Of a stretch of 64,000 nucleotides of DNA, positions 35,237 to 47,007 are shown piece after piece. Every line of letters starts with the position of its first letter. Position 1 is the first letter of the stretch. A model generated the notes under the pieces. That model was not told the DNA's origin and ran no database searches. It saw only the letters and a program-made list of their open reading frames with translations. Where the stretch lies: assembly GCF_000208865.1 (NCBI RefSeq), contig NC_018394.1, positions 4,777,797 through 4,841,796 on the forward strand. Reading direction: 5' to 3'. This DNA is from Neospora caninum Liverpool. Its lineage: Eukaryota; Apicomplexa; Conoidasida; Eucoccidiorida; Sarcocystidae. A program made the translations under genes and the position numbers.

Positions 35237-38200
35237 ATGGTCAAGAAAATAGTGCTTCTTCTGTATTTCGGCTTGTTAGCCATCGGTTGTGTCTCTGGAG
35301 AAGTTCTCAAGCCTGATGCAGACTATCGAGATTTTCATCATTTTCAACTTTCCAATGGGATGCAATGCTTAGCTATCCACCACCCGAGGACAACCGAAGC
35401 GGCATATTCTGTTGCTGTCAATACCGGCAGCTTGTATGACCCTGAGGACCTGCCTGGGCTTGCTCACTTTTTAGAGCACATGTTGTTTCTCGGAACGAGT
35501 AAACATCCAGAGCCCGAAAGTTACGACAGTTTCATGAGCGAACACGGTGGCCAAAATAATGCATACACAGACGAAGAAAAAACAGTCTATTTCAACCAGG
35601 TATCTGACAAATCCTTAGAAGAAGCACTTGACAGATTTTCCCAGTTCTTCAAGTCACCGATGTTCAACCCCAAGTACGAAGAAAGGGAGGCGCATGCAGT
35701 TAACTCTGAACACGAGAAGAATATCCCGAACGACGAGGAGAGAACCTGGCTTACGATCCGTTCGCTTGCCAAGGGGCCGCTCTCCAGATTCGCAACAGGA
35801 AATCTCGAAACGCTAAGCACAGCTCCGAAGCGAAAAGGCATTAATGTCGTCGTTCGTCTTAAAGATTTCCACAGAAAGTATTACTGTGCGTCGAACATGG
35901 TATGCATTTGTTAGCACTTGATGCAGCCGTGGAGGAGAATCATTTTCGGCTAACAGGCTGTCGTCGTAATGTCACCTCGCCCCCTGATGGAACAAGAATC
36001 ACTTCTGAGAAGACATTTCGAGGGTAAGGACGACTGCTAGTGCCTAGCAGACTATCAAGAACAGATTGACAATTATAGATGTCTCTCCTGGAAACCCCAA
36101 TTTCTTGGGTTTTAATCAATGTCCGGGAGTGGACTATGACCGAACACCACCATTTGACGCCTCAAACACCGGCAAATTCATCCACCTGCAAAGCGTGGGA
36201 GGGGAGCCGTCACTCTGGGTCGCCTTTAGTCTTCCTCCGACCACCACCGCATATGTAAGCAATGAGTCTAAACTTCATTTCATAAAAACATTGCACCCCA
36301 ACCCTGATGATAGAAGAAACAACCAACAGGCATTCTGACATACTTGCTCGAGTACAGTGGAGATGGCTCCTTGTCGAAACAACTGAGGAAGTTGGGGCTT
36401 GCTGATGAAGTATCAGTGGTGGTCGATCGAACGTTGGTTAGCACACTATTTGCAGTCAAGGGTAAGAGCGCTTGGGAAACACGTACATGCTTATACCACT
36501 AATTTTCCTATCTACGTTAAGTCGACCTCACACAAAAAGGTGCAACAGAGAGAGGTGCGGTTCTCGAAGAGGTGTTCAAATACTTTAACTTGCTCAAGAA
36601 AGAAGGCGTCGACTCAAAAACGACATCATCGATATCTGAGCAGTCTTGGATAGATTTCCATACGTCTCAGCCCAATCCAGCTGCGATGAATGAGGTGGCG
36701 CGCCTGGCGCATAATCTTCTCACCTATGAACCGTACCACGTTCTCGCTGGTGACGTTCTGCTAGCGGACCCTGATGCCACATTTGTTAACCAGCTGCTGG
36801 CTAAAATGACTCCAGAGCATGCAATCGTAGCTTTCTCAGACCCTCAGTTCAGGCGGAATACGGAGTCATTCGATGTTGAACCGTTTTACGGTGTTGAGTT
36901 CAAGATCAATGACCTACCAAAGGAACAGCTGATGGCCCTTAAATCAGTGACACCAGCACCGGGAACCTACAAAGTTCCACCAGCACTAAAACACGTTCCT
37001 CGTCCAGAAGATCTCCATCTGCGACCGAACATTGGTGGAATGTCGATTCCTGAGCTTCTGGGCGAGAGTAACACATCTGGAGGTCATTCCGTTTGGTGGC
37101 AAGGCCAAGGGACTCTACCGGTGCCACGAGTACATGCCAACATAAAAGCGAGAACAGCCCGAAACCAGACGAACATGAAATCAAGGACACAAGCGACATT
37201 GTTGATGGAGGCCATCGGAGAGCAGCTGGACGAGGCAACAGTCGATTTGAAACAATGCGGTATCTCTCACAGCGCTGGAGTATCTGGCGACGGCCTCTAT
37301 TTGACGTTTGCTGCGTACACGCCGCAGCAACTCCGCCAGGTGATGGCGGTTGTCGCCTCACAAATCAAAGATCCGCGCGTAGAGCAGGACCGTTTTACTC
37401 GGTGAGCCACTGAAGCTAGCGATAAATCAAATCTTTTGTTGCTTTTGCATAAAAATCTCAGAATCAAGCAGAGGATGATTGAGGAATTGGAGGACTCCGC
37501 TTCTCAGGTCGCATATGAGCATGCTATTGCAGCTGCATCCGTTTTGCTTAGGAACGACGCTAACAGCCGAAAGGATCTTCTACGCGTGCTCAAAAGTGAC
37601 TCCACGTCGCTAAACGAGACCCTCAAGACATTCAGTGACCTCAAATCAGTGAGTTCGATGATGCTTCGCGCGTTGTTGAGCAATAACAGTACATGTGCTT
37701 TGTAAAAGGTCCACGCGGACGCGTTTATTATGGGCAACATCGATAAATCGGAAGCTACGGAGATTGTCCAGTCTTTTCTCCAGGATTCTGGATTCATACC
37801 AATACCGATGAAAGAGGCCGCGCAGTCACTTGTCGTGGAGCAAAAGGCGCCGATTGAGGCTCTGATTGCCAATCCCATCCCCAACGACGTTAACCACGCG
37901 ACCGTAGTGCAGTACCAACTTGGCGTCCCTTCTATTGAAGAAAGGGTCAATCTTGCTGTGTTGAGCCAAATGCTTAATCGAAGACTCTTTGATCGTCTCC
38001 GAACGCAGGAGCAGCTCGGCTATATTGTCGGGGCGAATGCGTACATCGATTCATCTGTCGAAAGCTTGCGTTGCGTGTTGGAGGGGTCAAGAAAGCATCC
38101 AGACGAGGTTGCTGACCTTATTGAGAAGGAACTGCGAGAGATGGATGACCATATTCAATCATTATCAGACGGGGAGCTTGAACACTGGAAAGAGGCAACT

Positions 38201-38753
38201 CGAGCCGAACTCGAGAAACCGACGGAAACATTTTATGAGGAGTTCGGCCGGTCCTGGAGCCAGATTGCTAACCACGGGCATTGTTTCAATAAGCGCGAAC
38301 TTGAACTGATATACTTAAAAACAAATTTCAACCGAAAGCAACTGAGCCGGACTTACGCGAAACTGCTCGCACCCACAAGCCGGCTTGTAAGCTCCCTGTC
38401 CTGAGCCACAAAACTCCTTTACCTCACCAGGTCATTAACGACAGGTTGTTAAACTCGTAGCAAACTTACAACCTACAAAGGAGGTAACTCTCATTGGGCA
38501 AGAGTCTCTCTTAGATGAGACTCGGGAGCCCCTCGCCCACAAGCGTTCCAAAGGTATGTTGGCCAGACCGACGAATTTGCGCACAGTGGCATTTCCGTGT
38601 GATTCAGGGTGCAAGCATCGGAAAGGCCTCACCTTACAAAACATGGATGAAGAAACAATCTCTCAGTACCGAAAAACAACAGGGTTTTACCCAGAAGTGA
38701 CCGTTTGTGAGCTGGCACCCAGGATGCTCTTGAGGCTAGAAGAAGAAATGTAA
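35237..38753 (+). CDS. Secreted insulysin-type M16A zinc metalloprotease
   Basis: Nine exons (35237-35899, 35957-36023, 36079-36254, 36317-36461, 36522-37401, 37462-37648, 37709-38386, 38445-38553, 38608-38753) close in phase to 1016 residues, the usual insulin-degrading-enzyme length. The first ATG gives a signal peptide ([13 protein letters not shown], about 6-18). The inverted zinc motif HFLEH is at 77-81, and Glu158 in NSEHEKN is the expected third ligand 77 residues after His81. The C-terminal half keeps [11 protein letters not shown], the substrate-contact motif of insulysins. Family members degrade peptides inside a closed chamber. Coccidian relatives (toxolysins) sit in rhoptries or micronemes; this one is shorter than TLN4 and its location is unknown. 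Secretory entry is inferred from the signal peptide. It is convergent with the transporter gene. All catalytic residues look intact, so activity is likely. Confidence 0.92.
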
Positions 38754-39643
38754 CAAGGGTGTCCCTAAACTAAGCTCTGAGTTCAAAGAACCACTATCTC
38801 ACCACAGGCAGTTTTGAACATTGTGCTTTTTTTCATTTGCGCAAGAGTGTGAACGTATACTGACCGACGGCGCGGAACTGTCGGTGACGGTTGCGAGCAA
38901 TGGTGTCAACCTGTTGTTCATTTGATTTCTGTCGTACGTCACGGGAGTGAATCCTTCAATGCTTTACGTGTTAGTTCCGGTTCGTTCCCAGTCATACTCT
39001 TTCCCTCTTACAAATGCGAGGTTCCCAGCACCCCCTTCTTACAGCCTTCCGATGGGCACATGTGCCCCGGATTCCGTCCACACGAGATAATTCCGAGTCG
39101 AAAGTGACTGCGTAAGTTTAGCGACAAAGCCCGCCTCCGGCTTACGTGTGATGGCACAGCTTTGGTAGGTAAACGCAGCAATTCGGCAACACGGGTTGCT
39201 GTTTGTACTGAATTGTCCTTATCGCAATATGCAGATGGCATGTGCGGGAAGACGGGAGCTTCCACAACCTACTTGGAAATCCACACTTGGTTGACTGTGT
39301 CTGCAACAACGCATTCTCATTCCGCTGGTGCCTTACTGTCACTGAGAGGAGCCTGTTTCGTGAGGAGAAGCAGCAGAAAGACGGCTCCGCTATCCAAAAG
39401 TTGCATATTAGTCTACATTTTTTTCTTCTCTTCCTGGACTAGTTTGCCGCTCCAACAGAATTGAGCACTGTACAACGAACACCGGAGGGCAAAATCCCAT
39501 AGTGCGACTTTCCTCCGTTGCAACACATGCGGCATTGTAGCCTGCGCCTTTGATACAATAGGTAGAGGAAATTTTGTTTGGGTAGCAATCGGTCGACACA
39601 ACAAGCGCGTACCAAGTCAAGTTTGTTGACAAGGAACGAGACT
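38754..39643. other. Shared 3' region of convergent M16 and transporter genes
   Basis: About 890 bp between two facing stop codons, presumably both 3' UTRs. No supported coding frame or repeat was seen. Confidence 0.5.
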
Positions 39644-42370
39644 TTATTGAGAGCACAGTGGTTTTGAAGTAACGTCAAATAAAAGGCTGCCCCAGGTGAA
39701 CATGGCCAGTACAATCAAGCACACAGATACCATCTTGACGAACAACCCGCTGATGAACAGATCCAAGGAATGCAAGCGTCCCTGCTTGAGAATGATAGCA
39801 TTGGGCGCTGTGCCTATCGGGAGCATGAAGGCGAGCTGAACACCAACCTGCGGAAAAAAAGCACAATGAAAACGTAACAGGAGAATCCTGAGAAGCGATG
39901 CAGTGATCCACCATATTTTCCGAGACTTTTAGCCAGCAGGCCTTTCAGCGCGACTATCCGGAAAGTGAAGTCTCTTACTGTTGCTGGTAAAAGCATGAGA
40001 AGCGGACTGTAAGGGATGCTGCTCGTGACGCCAGAGAGGATTGGCAGCAACACGTTAGCTGCAGCTGTGTTGCTCATGATCTCCGTCACGGACGATGTTA
40101 TCAGCACCACGCAAAAGACCAGTGCGGGCGGGCTTAGGTTGCCGAGCCCAAGGAGAGCACTGCCCAACCACTTGTCGAGCCCGGTTTCTGTAATTGACGT
40201 GGCCAGAGCGAAACCACCGCCAAGCAGCAGCAGCGCTCCCCATTCAATGTGCTTGGACGCATACGAGTATACCAGAATAGACCTGTACGAACTGCGGCGA
40301 CTTGGCTTGCTAAGTCGGACCCCTCCTGTCCCTGGGGGTGTGCGATGAAGAACATTGTCAGGTAAATCAGAGATTTGAGGCCGCCGGTCAGTCACACGAG
40401 TTCCCGAGGCACCCTGGCTCCCGTCGGAGACTACTGCAGCGGGCAAACTCCTCTCCGTCCCGGCATTCTCTTTCATGCGTTGCGAACTCCTCTGCAACAA
40501 TAAGAAGCAAAATATATAGCGGCCACATACAACGTGTACACGTCGACATCATGCCTCCCAGTGAACACAGGTTGCGTTCAGATCAAGCAGTGGATCTCAC
40601 CTTTCGATGTCTTCCCCAGCTTCCAAAGTTTGGCGCATCAAGAGGGAGAAAAAAAAGCAGAATGCCGATACATAGCACAGGTACCGCGTCGTCTACATAT
40701 CCAGCTGGAAAAAATGAGGCCCATCCTGGCCTGCCGCCCGGTAGGCTGACACGGGTGAGCCAGACGGTGATCAGACAGAGAAGGCACGCCAGCACTTCAA
40801 GCTGTGCAAAGGTAAGGGTACCAGGAGTCGTTTCCTCTCCCGGCTGGTTGCAGCACGCTTCATCAGAAGGCCCACCCGCCTCTGAGGTACACCTGACAAT
40901 ACCACCAACCAAGCCGGAGGCATCCAAATCTCCAGGCTGTGTAGATCGGATTGGAGAGGGTTCCGGGGTCGCAGGTGTAGCGAGTGAACCTCCCTCATAT
41001 GCATAAAGCAATCGCAGAGAGCACCGACTCGGCATTGTAGTCATCGTTGTCCACGCTCTACTGACAAGCTTCCCAACTCGTCTTCCACAGGTTCGTAGAC
41101 CCGACCCCAGACCACGAAGTACACTAAGAGGCAACCGGGATACTGTCCGGAGCATTAGACGGGGACGGAGCCACAGACAACCTAGAACAAACCAGGAACC
41201 AAGGACAGAGAGGAGTGCAAAAGGGAACGAAAAAGCCATCCAGTTGCTGACAGTGACAGGATTGGACAGTTCTGCCGACTGGCCGAACTTGTACGATGTC
41301 TCGAGAAGCTGCACTAGGATAAGGTTGACAAAGGATCCACTGAGGGTAGAAACGCCCCCCAGAGTGGCAGAGTACGAGAGGCCGATGTACATCATGTTGC
41401 GGATGTGACGCAGGTTTTGAGGGAAATGTTCTGTGTCTCTTACACCTTCCTTCACGTTGCCGCGTTCGATCCCTACCATCTTTTTACCGATTCCTTCCTT
41501 TACCGAGCGGTCGCTGTTGGCGGGCACCGTGCGAGGAAGTTGCCTAGCTAAAGAATTAGTCGGCGTTGTTTCTTGTGTTGCTGAAGGCGAGGTGGCTGCT
41601 GATTCTCCAGGAGGCTCCTGGGGAGGGTCCGCAGGGGCCCAGGGACCGACCCCGTGTTCAGTATCAGTAGGAAGTTGGGACCGGCACTCGAATTGGTGCC
41701 GATGTGGCATGTGGTTCTTGCGGTTATTGAGTCTGCCCCACTCGCCAACAATTCGTCCCGCAATTGGACTCAGAATCACTGTCGCGCTTGCGTTGTTGAT
41801 CCACATTGATAACGAGAACGACGCCAGCATCAGTGCCAAACAAAGAATCGCCGGATCGGAACCAGATTTGTTCAGAATCAAGGAAGCCACAGTTTTGTCC
41901 AAACCGGTTCTTGTGAAAGAAGCGCCCAGGAGACATGTTCCGATCATAAGAAAGGACACTGAACGGAAGTAGGCCTGCGCGAGCGTTTTCACTCCGGTAA
42001 CCCCCAGCAAGGGACAGAGGATGAGGGGATAGAGAGCGACAACCACTGCATCATTTGCTGCGCTGAGCCAGTTTAAGATTACTACGAGGATGATGTAAAG
42101 ACACCTGTACTTGACATCGTATGGACTTAGGCCAAGGAACAATAAGAGAGGAATGAGAGCCGAGAAAATCGTTAACCACACTTTCCGCGTTGAAAGAAAG
42201 TGATCGAGAGCTCGTTGTACCCAAATTGGAGTAAACCTTCGTGTTGTGTAGGACTTGTCGTAGCCCCTTTGATCTCCCTGTCGAAATTCACAATCATCGA
42301 CTTCGGCCTTGATGGTACCTCGTCTTTGGAATAGGGGAAGGTAACCTATGAAGGGGATCCGTACCGGCAT
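39644..42370 (-). CDS. SLC13/DASS-family divalent-anion or carboxylate transporter
   Basis: Three minus-strand exons (42370-40601, 40491-39979, 39847-39644) give 828 residues in matching phases. The protein has many hydrophobic segments in two halves. The first half contains the helix-turn region ending INNASATVIL (191-200), where SLC13 proteins normally carry SNT. The second half contains MSNTAAANVLLP (739-750 region by exon count, canonical SNT) and the C-terminal signature LPIGTAPNAII, the family's LPxxTPPNAI. These motifs bind sodium and the anion in bacterial VcINDY-type carriers. Between the halves lie two long polar loops (about 210-330 and 425-530), which make it larger than the usual 450-600 residues. 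The substrate (citrate, dicarboxylate or sulfate) and membrane are not determinable. The ATG at 42370 is the first real ATG in frame; the GTG further out at 42409 is not a start. Genes on both sides run on the plus strand. Confidence 0.9.
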
Positions 42371-45300
42371 TGTCGGGATCCTGGAACCTGTTACCCACGG
42401 CCTCGCCACCTTTTGGTTTGTGTGTCCTGAGAAATGAGCTCCAAAACTGCGGAGGAAAAGGGGCCTTCACTACCTGAGGTATCACCACTACCTGAGACCG
42501 TAAGCGAAGATCGTGTCACCCTATACGGTACACACTTGTTGATTAAAATAATGCGTGTAGGGAGCGGCCGGTGCTGGATTTCACAGTCGAGATCCGCCGC
42601 TCTGCTGTTCCAAGCTCATCGGCGGAGAGTGGAGGAAGACACAAATACTATTTCTGTACTTCCATGACGACGAATAGTGAAGATGCCTGTGATACCAGCG
42701 CTCGAGTACACTTGATACACTTGAGAATCAACAAGCGGGGACGACTTGCGATCTGCCGTTCCGTTCAGCGAAAACGATTACCTGTGTACTATCAGTCGAA
42801 TACATCGCAAGGGCAATCGATCAATGAGTGATAGAAGGCTCGGCAGTCCATTAACGCCGGCGTCAAACTGAGCTCGTCCAAAACAGAATGCGGCACTCGT
42901 GTTCTGACTCAGAAAACTGAAAATGACGCCAAAAGGGCCACCGTCCCCGGCAGCCCCGGGCGGGCACTCAAATCTGAAAGAAACGACGGAAGACTATATG
43001 AGAAAACGACACGACTAACTTCCGATTACTCCGAGGAATCATTGAAAAGCCAAATAAAAGGGAGGAAACGACTTGGTCTCCCACCGCATACTCTCCCCCT
43101 CGGTCGGGCAAAAACAGCAGGGCACAGAAAAAACGGCGTCTGTAGCAGCGGCAACATAAACTTCACAGGGACGTCGTAAATAGCGAACCACAGTGAACAC
43201 ATGATATTTATTTTAGTCGAGTGGTCTGTAAGGAGCCCTGGTGTCAGTAGCGAGATTGCCGTTTAGGAGTTGTTCGTGTATTCCTGTCCGATCCCCTCGA
43301 GAACCAGCCACGAACGGAATCCATCAACTTACCCTATATTCAAGGGAATTAGCCAAAGCCGCAAAGACGGTTCAGCCACTTTTCCGTCAACCGGTTTGTA
43401 TGTTGCTTGGCAAAGTGTAACACTGCTCGGGTGCTTAGCTTTTTGAGGACGGTGGGCTTTTCTTTTAGTATTCGATGAGACTGATTGACCCAACGGCAGA
43501 TTCGGTCGACGGCACAAAAATAAAACTGAGGTTTGCAGGGAGCCATAAATATGCCTTCCGTAAAAGAATCTCTGCAGGGCCCGCAGACAAGGAAAGAACC
43601 AGTCTGTTGGATCTTTGGTATTTATGTTGGCAGAGACAACGGACTCGCACAGCTGAGAAAACAGTAGACCACCACCGCCGCACGAGACCAGCAGTTGTAA
43701 CTCTCTATGACTAACATTGTAACTCTCTATGACTAACAAACGATGTTGACAGACGTGAGAGTGCGGGCTCGATCAGTTAAAGGAAACAGTACCACGCAGC
43801 TGCTGGTACCCCATTAGAAAATTGTCGATGCATTCGTTGCTGAGGCGGCGCCACTGCGAAAGCGTGAGAGGGCAAGATCTGCGAAGGACACTATAACGAA
43901 TTTGTTGCGTCCCACCACTTGATCCAGCAGCTCTAAATCCGCCTTCCCCTGGAGATCAGAGAATCCGCCAGACAGCTGAGATTGTGCACAGTCCTATACA
44001 GCTTTATCTGGGTGCCTCAGCGGTCGCTTCTGACTAACTGCCAGGGGAGCGATGAAACGTGGCTGTCACCATGCTACCCATGGCACAGCTTTCCCATCCA
44101 CCTCACAACAGAACTGTGTCCATGACTTGTGTATTAGCTGCTCCACTAATACGAAACCACTCTCGCTGCAGCTAAGGTAACCGCGGAGCACACATGCGCC
44201 CGTTGTTCGTAAGCAGCCGAACCTTCAGGACTTTGCCAAGGAAGGTCTTTTGCCACCGTGGTCAAGGCGGTGGAGGCGTTGCGTTTTAGTGCACCTGTTA
44301 CATCCGCTTTACACCCTCAGCGTAATCCCCCGTGAACACATGCTTACTTCAGCTAACATCCCGTGGAAGGTAACACAAGAGAGAAAACTGAAAATAGTCG
44401 TCAAGGGTGCTTTACGCTGCGCCCCAAGGACCCCCCTAAGTCTGTTATCTGCGAGCTGCGGCAATAATGACTGTATGCGCTGCAGTACAACAGGACCTTC
44501 TGATCTCATATTCACACCGCATGGAGAAAGGTCCGTTGGAAGCGATAGGGTGCGTCTTTCCTTCCCCATAGAACAGCACGTTTCGTGGGAAGGGATGACT
44601 CAGATTGTCCACAGTGAACGTACTGATGATAATTTCCACTGTTTGTTCGAACGTCCACCTCATATAGAACTGGGGCGGCAAAATAGCACGTCTTCGAGGA
44701 GCAGACGACTTCGTGTGCCGCCGTAACAAAGTCTTAAATTCCGCTTCTTTGCGTGCGGCAACGTCGGGTTCACCAAACGCTCGCAAGATGTTAACGTATT
44801 CGACAGCAGACGGGCCAAAGGCAAACCATCCGCCAACGAATCGCCGAGAGCAGGCTCGAGACAGCCCATATGGCTGTAACGTCGATTCATCTCAGCTTGG
44901 GCTGATCTTCTTTAACATTTGGCGTACCAGTGTTCTGTGCGGTCTTTGGCAGGAGTCTTTAGCTTGAAGCCTGACAAATACGACGGAATTTCCACCCGAT
45001 ACCTGCCCACTTGCTCTCGAGCCCGGCTCCGTTTAAATTACCATTCGTGGATTTTGTGGTTGGGAATCGAGGATGCGGCCACTACCTCTCGGATCCCTCA
45101 ACGGCGGGGAGTACCAGCAACGCGTGACGCATAGTGTGAAAGTAGTGGACAGAGTGAAAGGAGCTCAGCGAAGAATCAACGTCGGGAGACTGGCAACGTT
45201 CAGTGTCGCAGGAGGAATAACACCTGTACAGTATAAAGGAGACACCCGGGGCAGATCTTGGTCGCCCACAGGGCGACAGAGTGCTAAAAAACATTGCACT

Positions 45301-47007
45301 TACTGTTTGAACTGTACTTCAGCTCTCGGAGCAAATTCCGCGCTAGAGCTACATCAAGCATCGGGGGGAGTGGTTCCTTGTCGATTATCGTGTGTCGTGA
45401 GGTCAACCCGCAAAAAAACCTTCCCGATAAGCGAATTAGCAAGCATTTTATTCGCTACATCAGCAGAAGCAGCATATTCTGCTTTGCACGTGCTTCAGTC
45501 GAACTCGCGACGTAACAAAGGGAGAATTCACGCCTTGAAACACGGCTTTCCTCGGATACCGGTGTTCACGTTCATCGCGAAACCTGTCCGTATGAGCGGA
45601 CCATTGGCGATCCTCCAAAGCAGATAGTAGCAGGCAAAGTGCTACAATGTCGACCGTCCCTGAACGAACGCCTGGCCCTGGCAAGCGCTCTTGCTTTTTT
45701 TCCTCGCAGCCGCATTCCACACCAAGCAGATTGGGACTTTCCAACGTCTGATATCAGTAAAGAAAAATTTGCCCGCGTAACACGACACCCGGGCAGAAAA
45801 CGGGACGCGATCGCACTGTGTGTGTAATGTTGGACTCACCCTGGCTCTTGAACTGCCTGCGACTGTGGGTCGGGTGAGACAACGTGATTCACAGAGAGCC
45901 GGGCGAATTTCCTTAAGCTGTTTCTAAGAGATGTCAACTGTTGGCGGGTTCTCGGCTTTACAGCAAGCATAGTTCAACGTGCTCTGCAAGTTTTTTCGCT
46001 GGGGTTGTTTCACGCAGTACCTTTCCGTCCAGCTCGACCGATGACCAGCCGGGTCATCTGACGACGACAAATAGCCACTCACGGGATCTGGTTAGGATCC
46101 CCTTGACAGGGAACAACATTCACCGTTTTGGATGGTATTACTTTTAACAGCTCAATATACTATACGCTGTGTGGTGATGTCGCTTTATACCAGAACCGGA
46201 CGACTTGCTACTACAGTCGACTCTCGGAATGATGGGAGTTGCAGTGTCTCCTGTCTCTCCAGCCAGAGAGAGACACTTCTTCCGCTGCGAATTTTTTTGC
46301 CAGGGGAGTTGTGCGGTTGGGTGTGGGGATGGGATGCCTTTGTGTACCCTTCAAACGGGGTCAACTTTTTCCCGGTAACGGTCTTTCTCATCTGCAAACA
46401 GGCAAAACCGTACCAATTTCCAGCTGCCTTGCTTTTATGCTCTTTCCTTGAGAAATGAAGACCTCGCCACAGTACGGAGCTTTTGGGGGTGCCCGCCCCC
46501 GTGCAAGAAAGGCGCGCTGCCACGCTCTGTCGATGCAGGAGGACCATGAACGGCAAGGAACGGGACTCGGAGAGTTCGTAGGGTCAACGGTTCGGGTGAC
46601 TTTGTTCGTTCATTTTTTTGAGAACTGACTTCTTTTTCGCTGTCTGCGACTTTCCTTCGCGTCCATAGATTCCTCGTAGTTTTTTCCAGCTTGCTGCTGC
46701 CTATTTGACTCTCTTTCGCGGATACCGGTCCTCCCTCGCAGGCCTCGTCCCCCGCCCCTCTCGGTTTCCCGTCTCTTTGTCTTTCGCTTGCTTTTGGACG
46801 TTGTGGCGTGCCGACTGCAGACGCAGCCGCCCTTTTCCTTGGTGTCGCGCAAGCACCTGGCTATGACTTTCTTTGATCCGCGTTTTGTCCGTTTTTATTT
46901 TTGCCACTCGGATGCGTTAAGTATTCGGCATAATTGGCCTCGATACATCCCTTGCGTTGCCCCCGCACTGGATACACTTCAACCGTTTTCTTCCCGTTGG
47001 TAATCAC
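42371..47007. other. Large intergenic region between transporter and GlyRS
   Basis: This 4.6-kb spacer lies between divergent start codons. Plus-strand frames of 158 codons (44250-44726) and 184 codons (45073-45627) occur, but their translations are Cys/Arg/Ser-scattered without domain-like blocks. The segment 46600-47007 is pyrimidine-rich and probably forms the GlyRS 5' UTR. A 22-base tandem duplication is listed separately. Confidence 0.45.
43695..43738. repeat. Perfect 22-base tandem duplication
   Basis: Two adjacent identical 22-base units (43695-43716 and 43717-43738), each beginning TTGTAACTCTC. There is no coding frame, so this is a local duplication. Confidence 0.9.

Noticed and set aside
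35587..35841. Minus-strand frame opposite the M16 protease exon
   Set aside because: Shadow of the strongly conserved plus-strand protease exon 1.
45073..45627. 184-codon plus-strand ATG frame
   Set aside because: No domain-like hydrophobic pattern, no splice support and no neighbours in the same frame; kept only as a note under the spacer.
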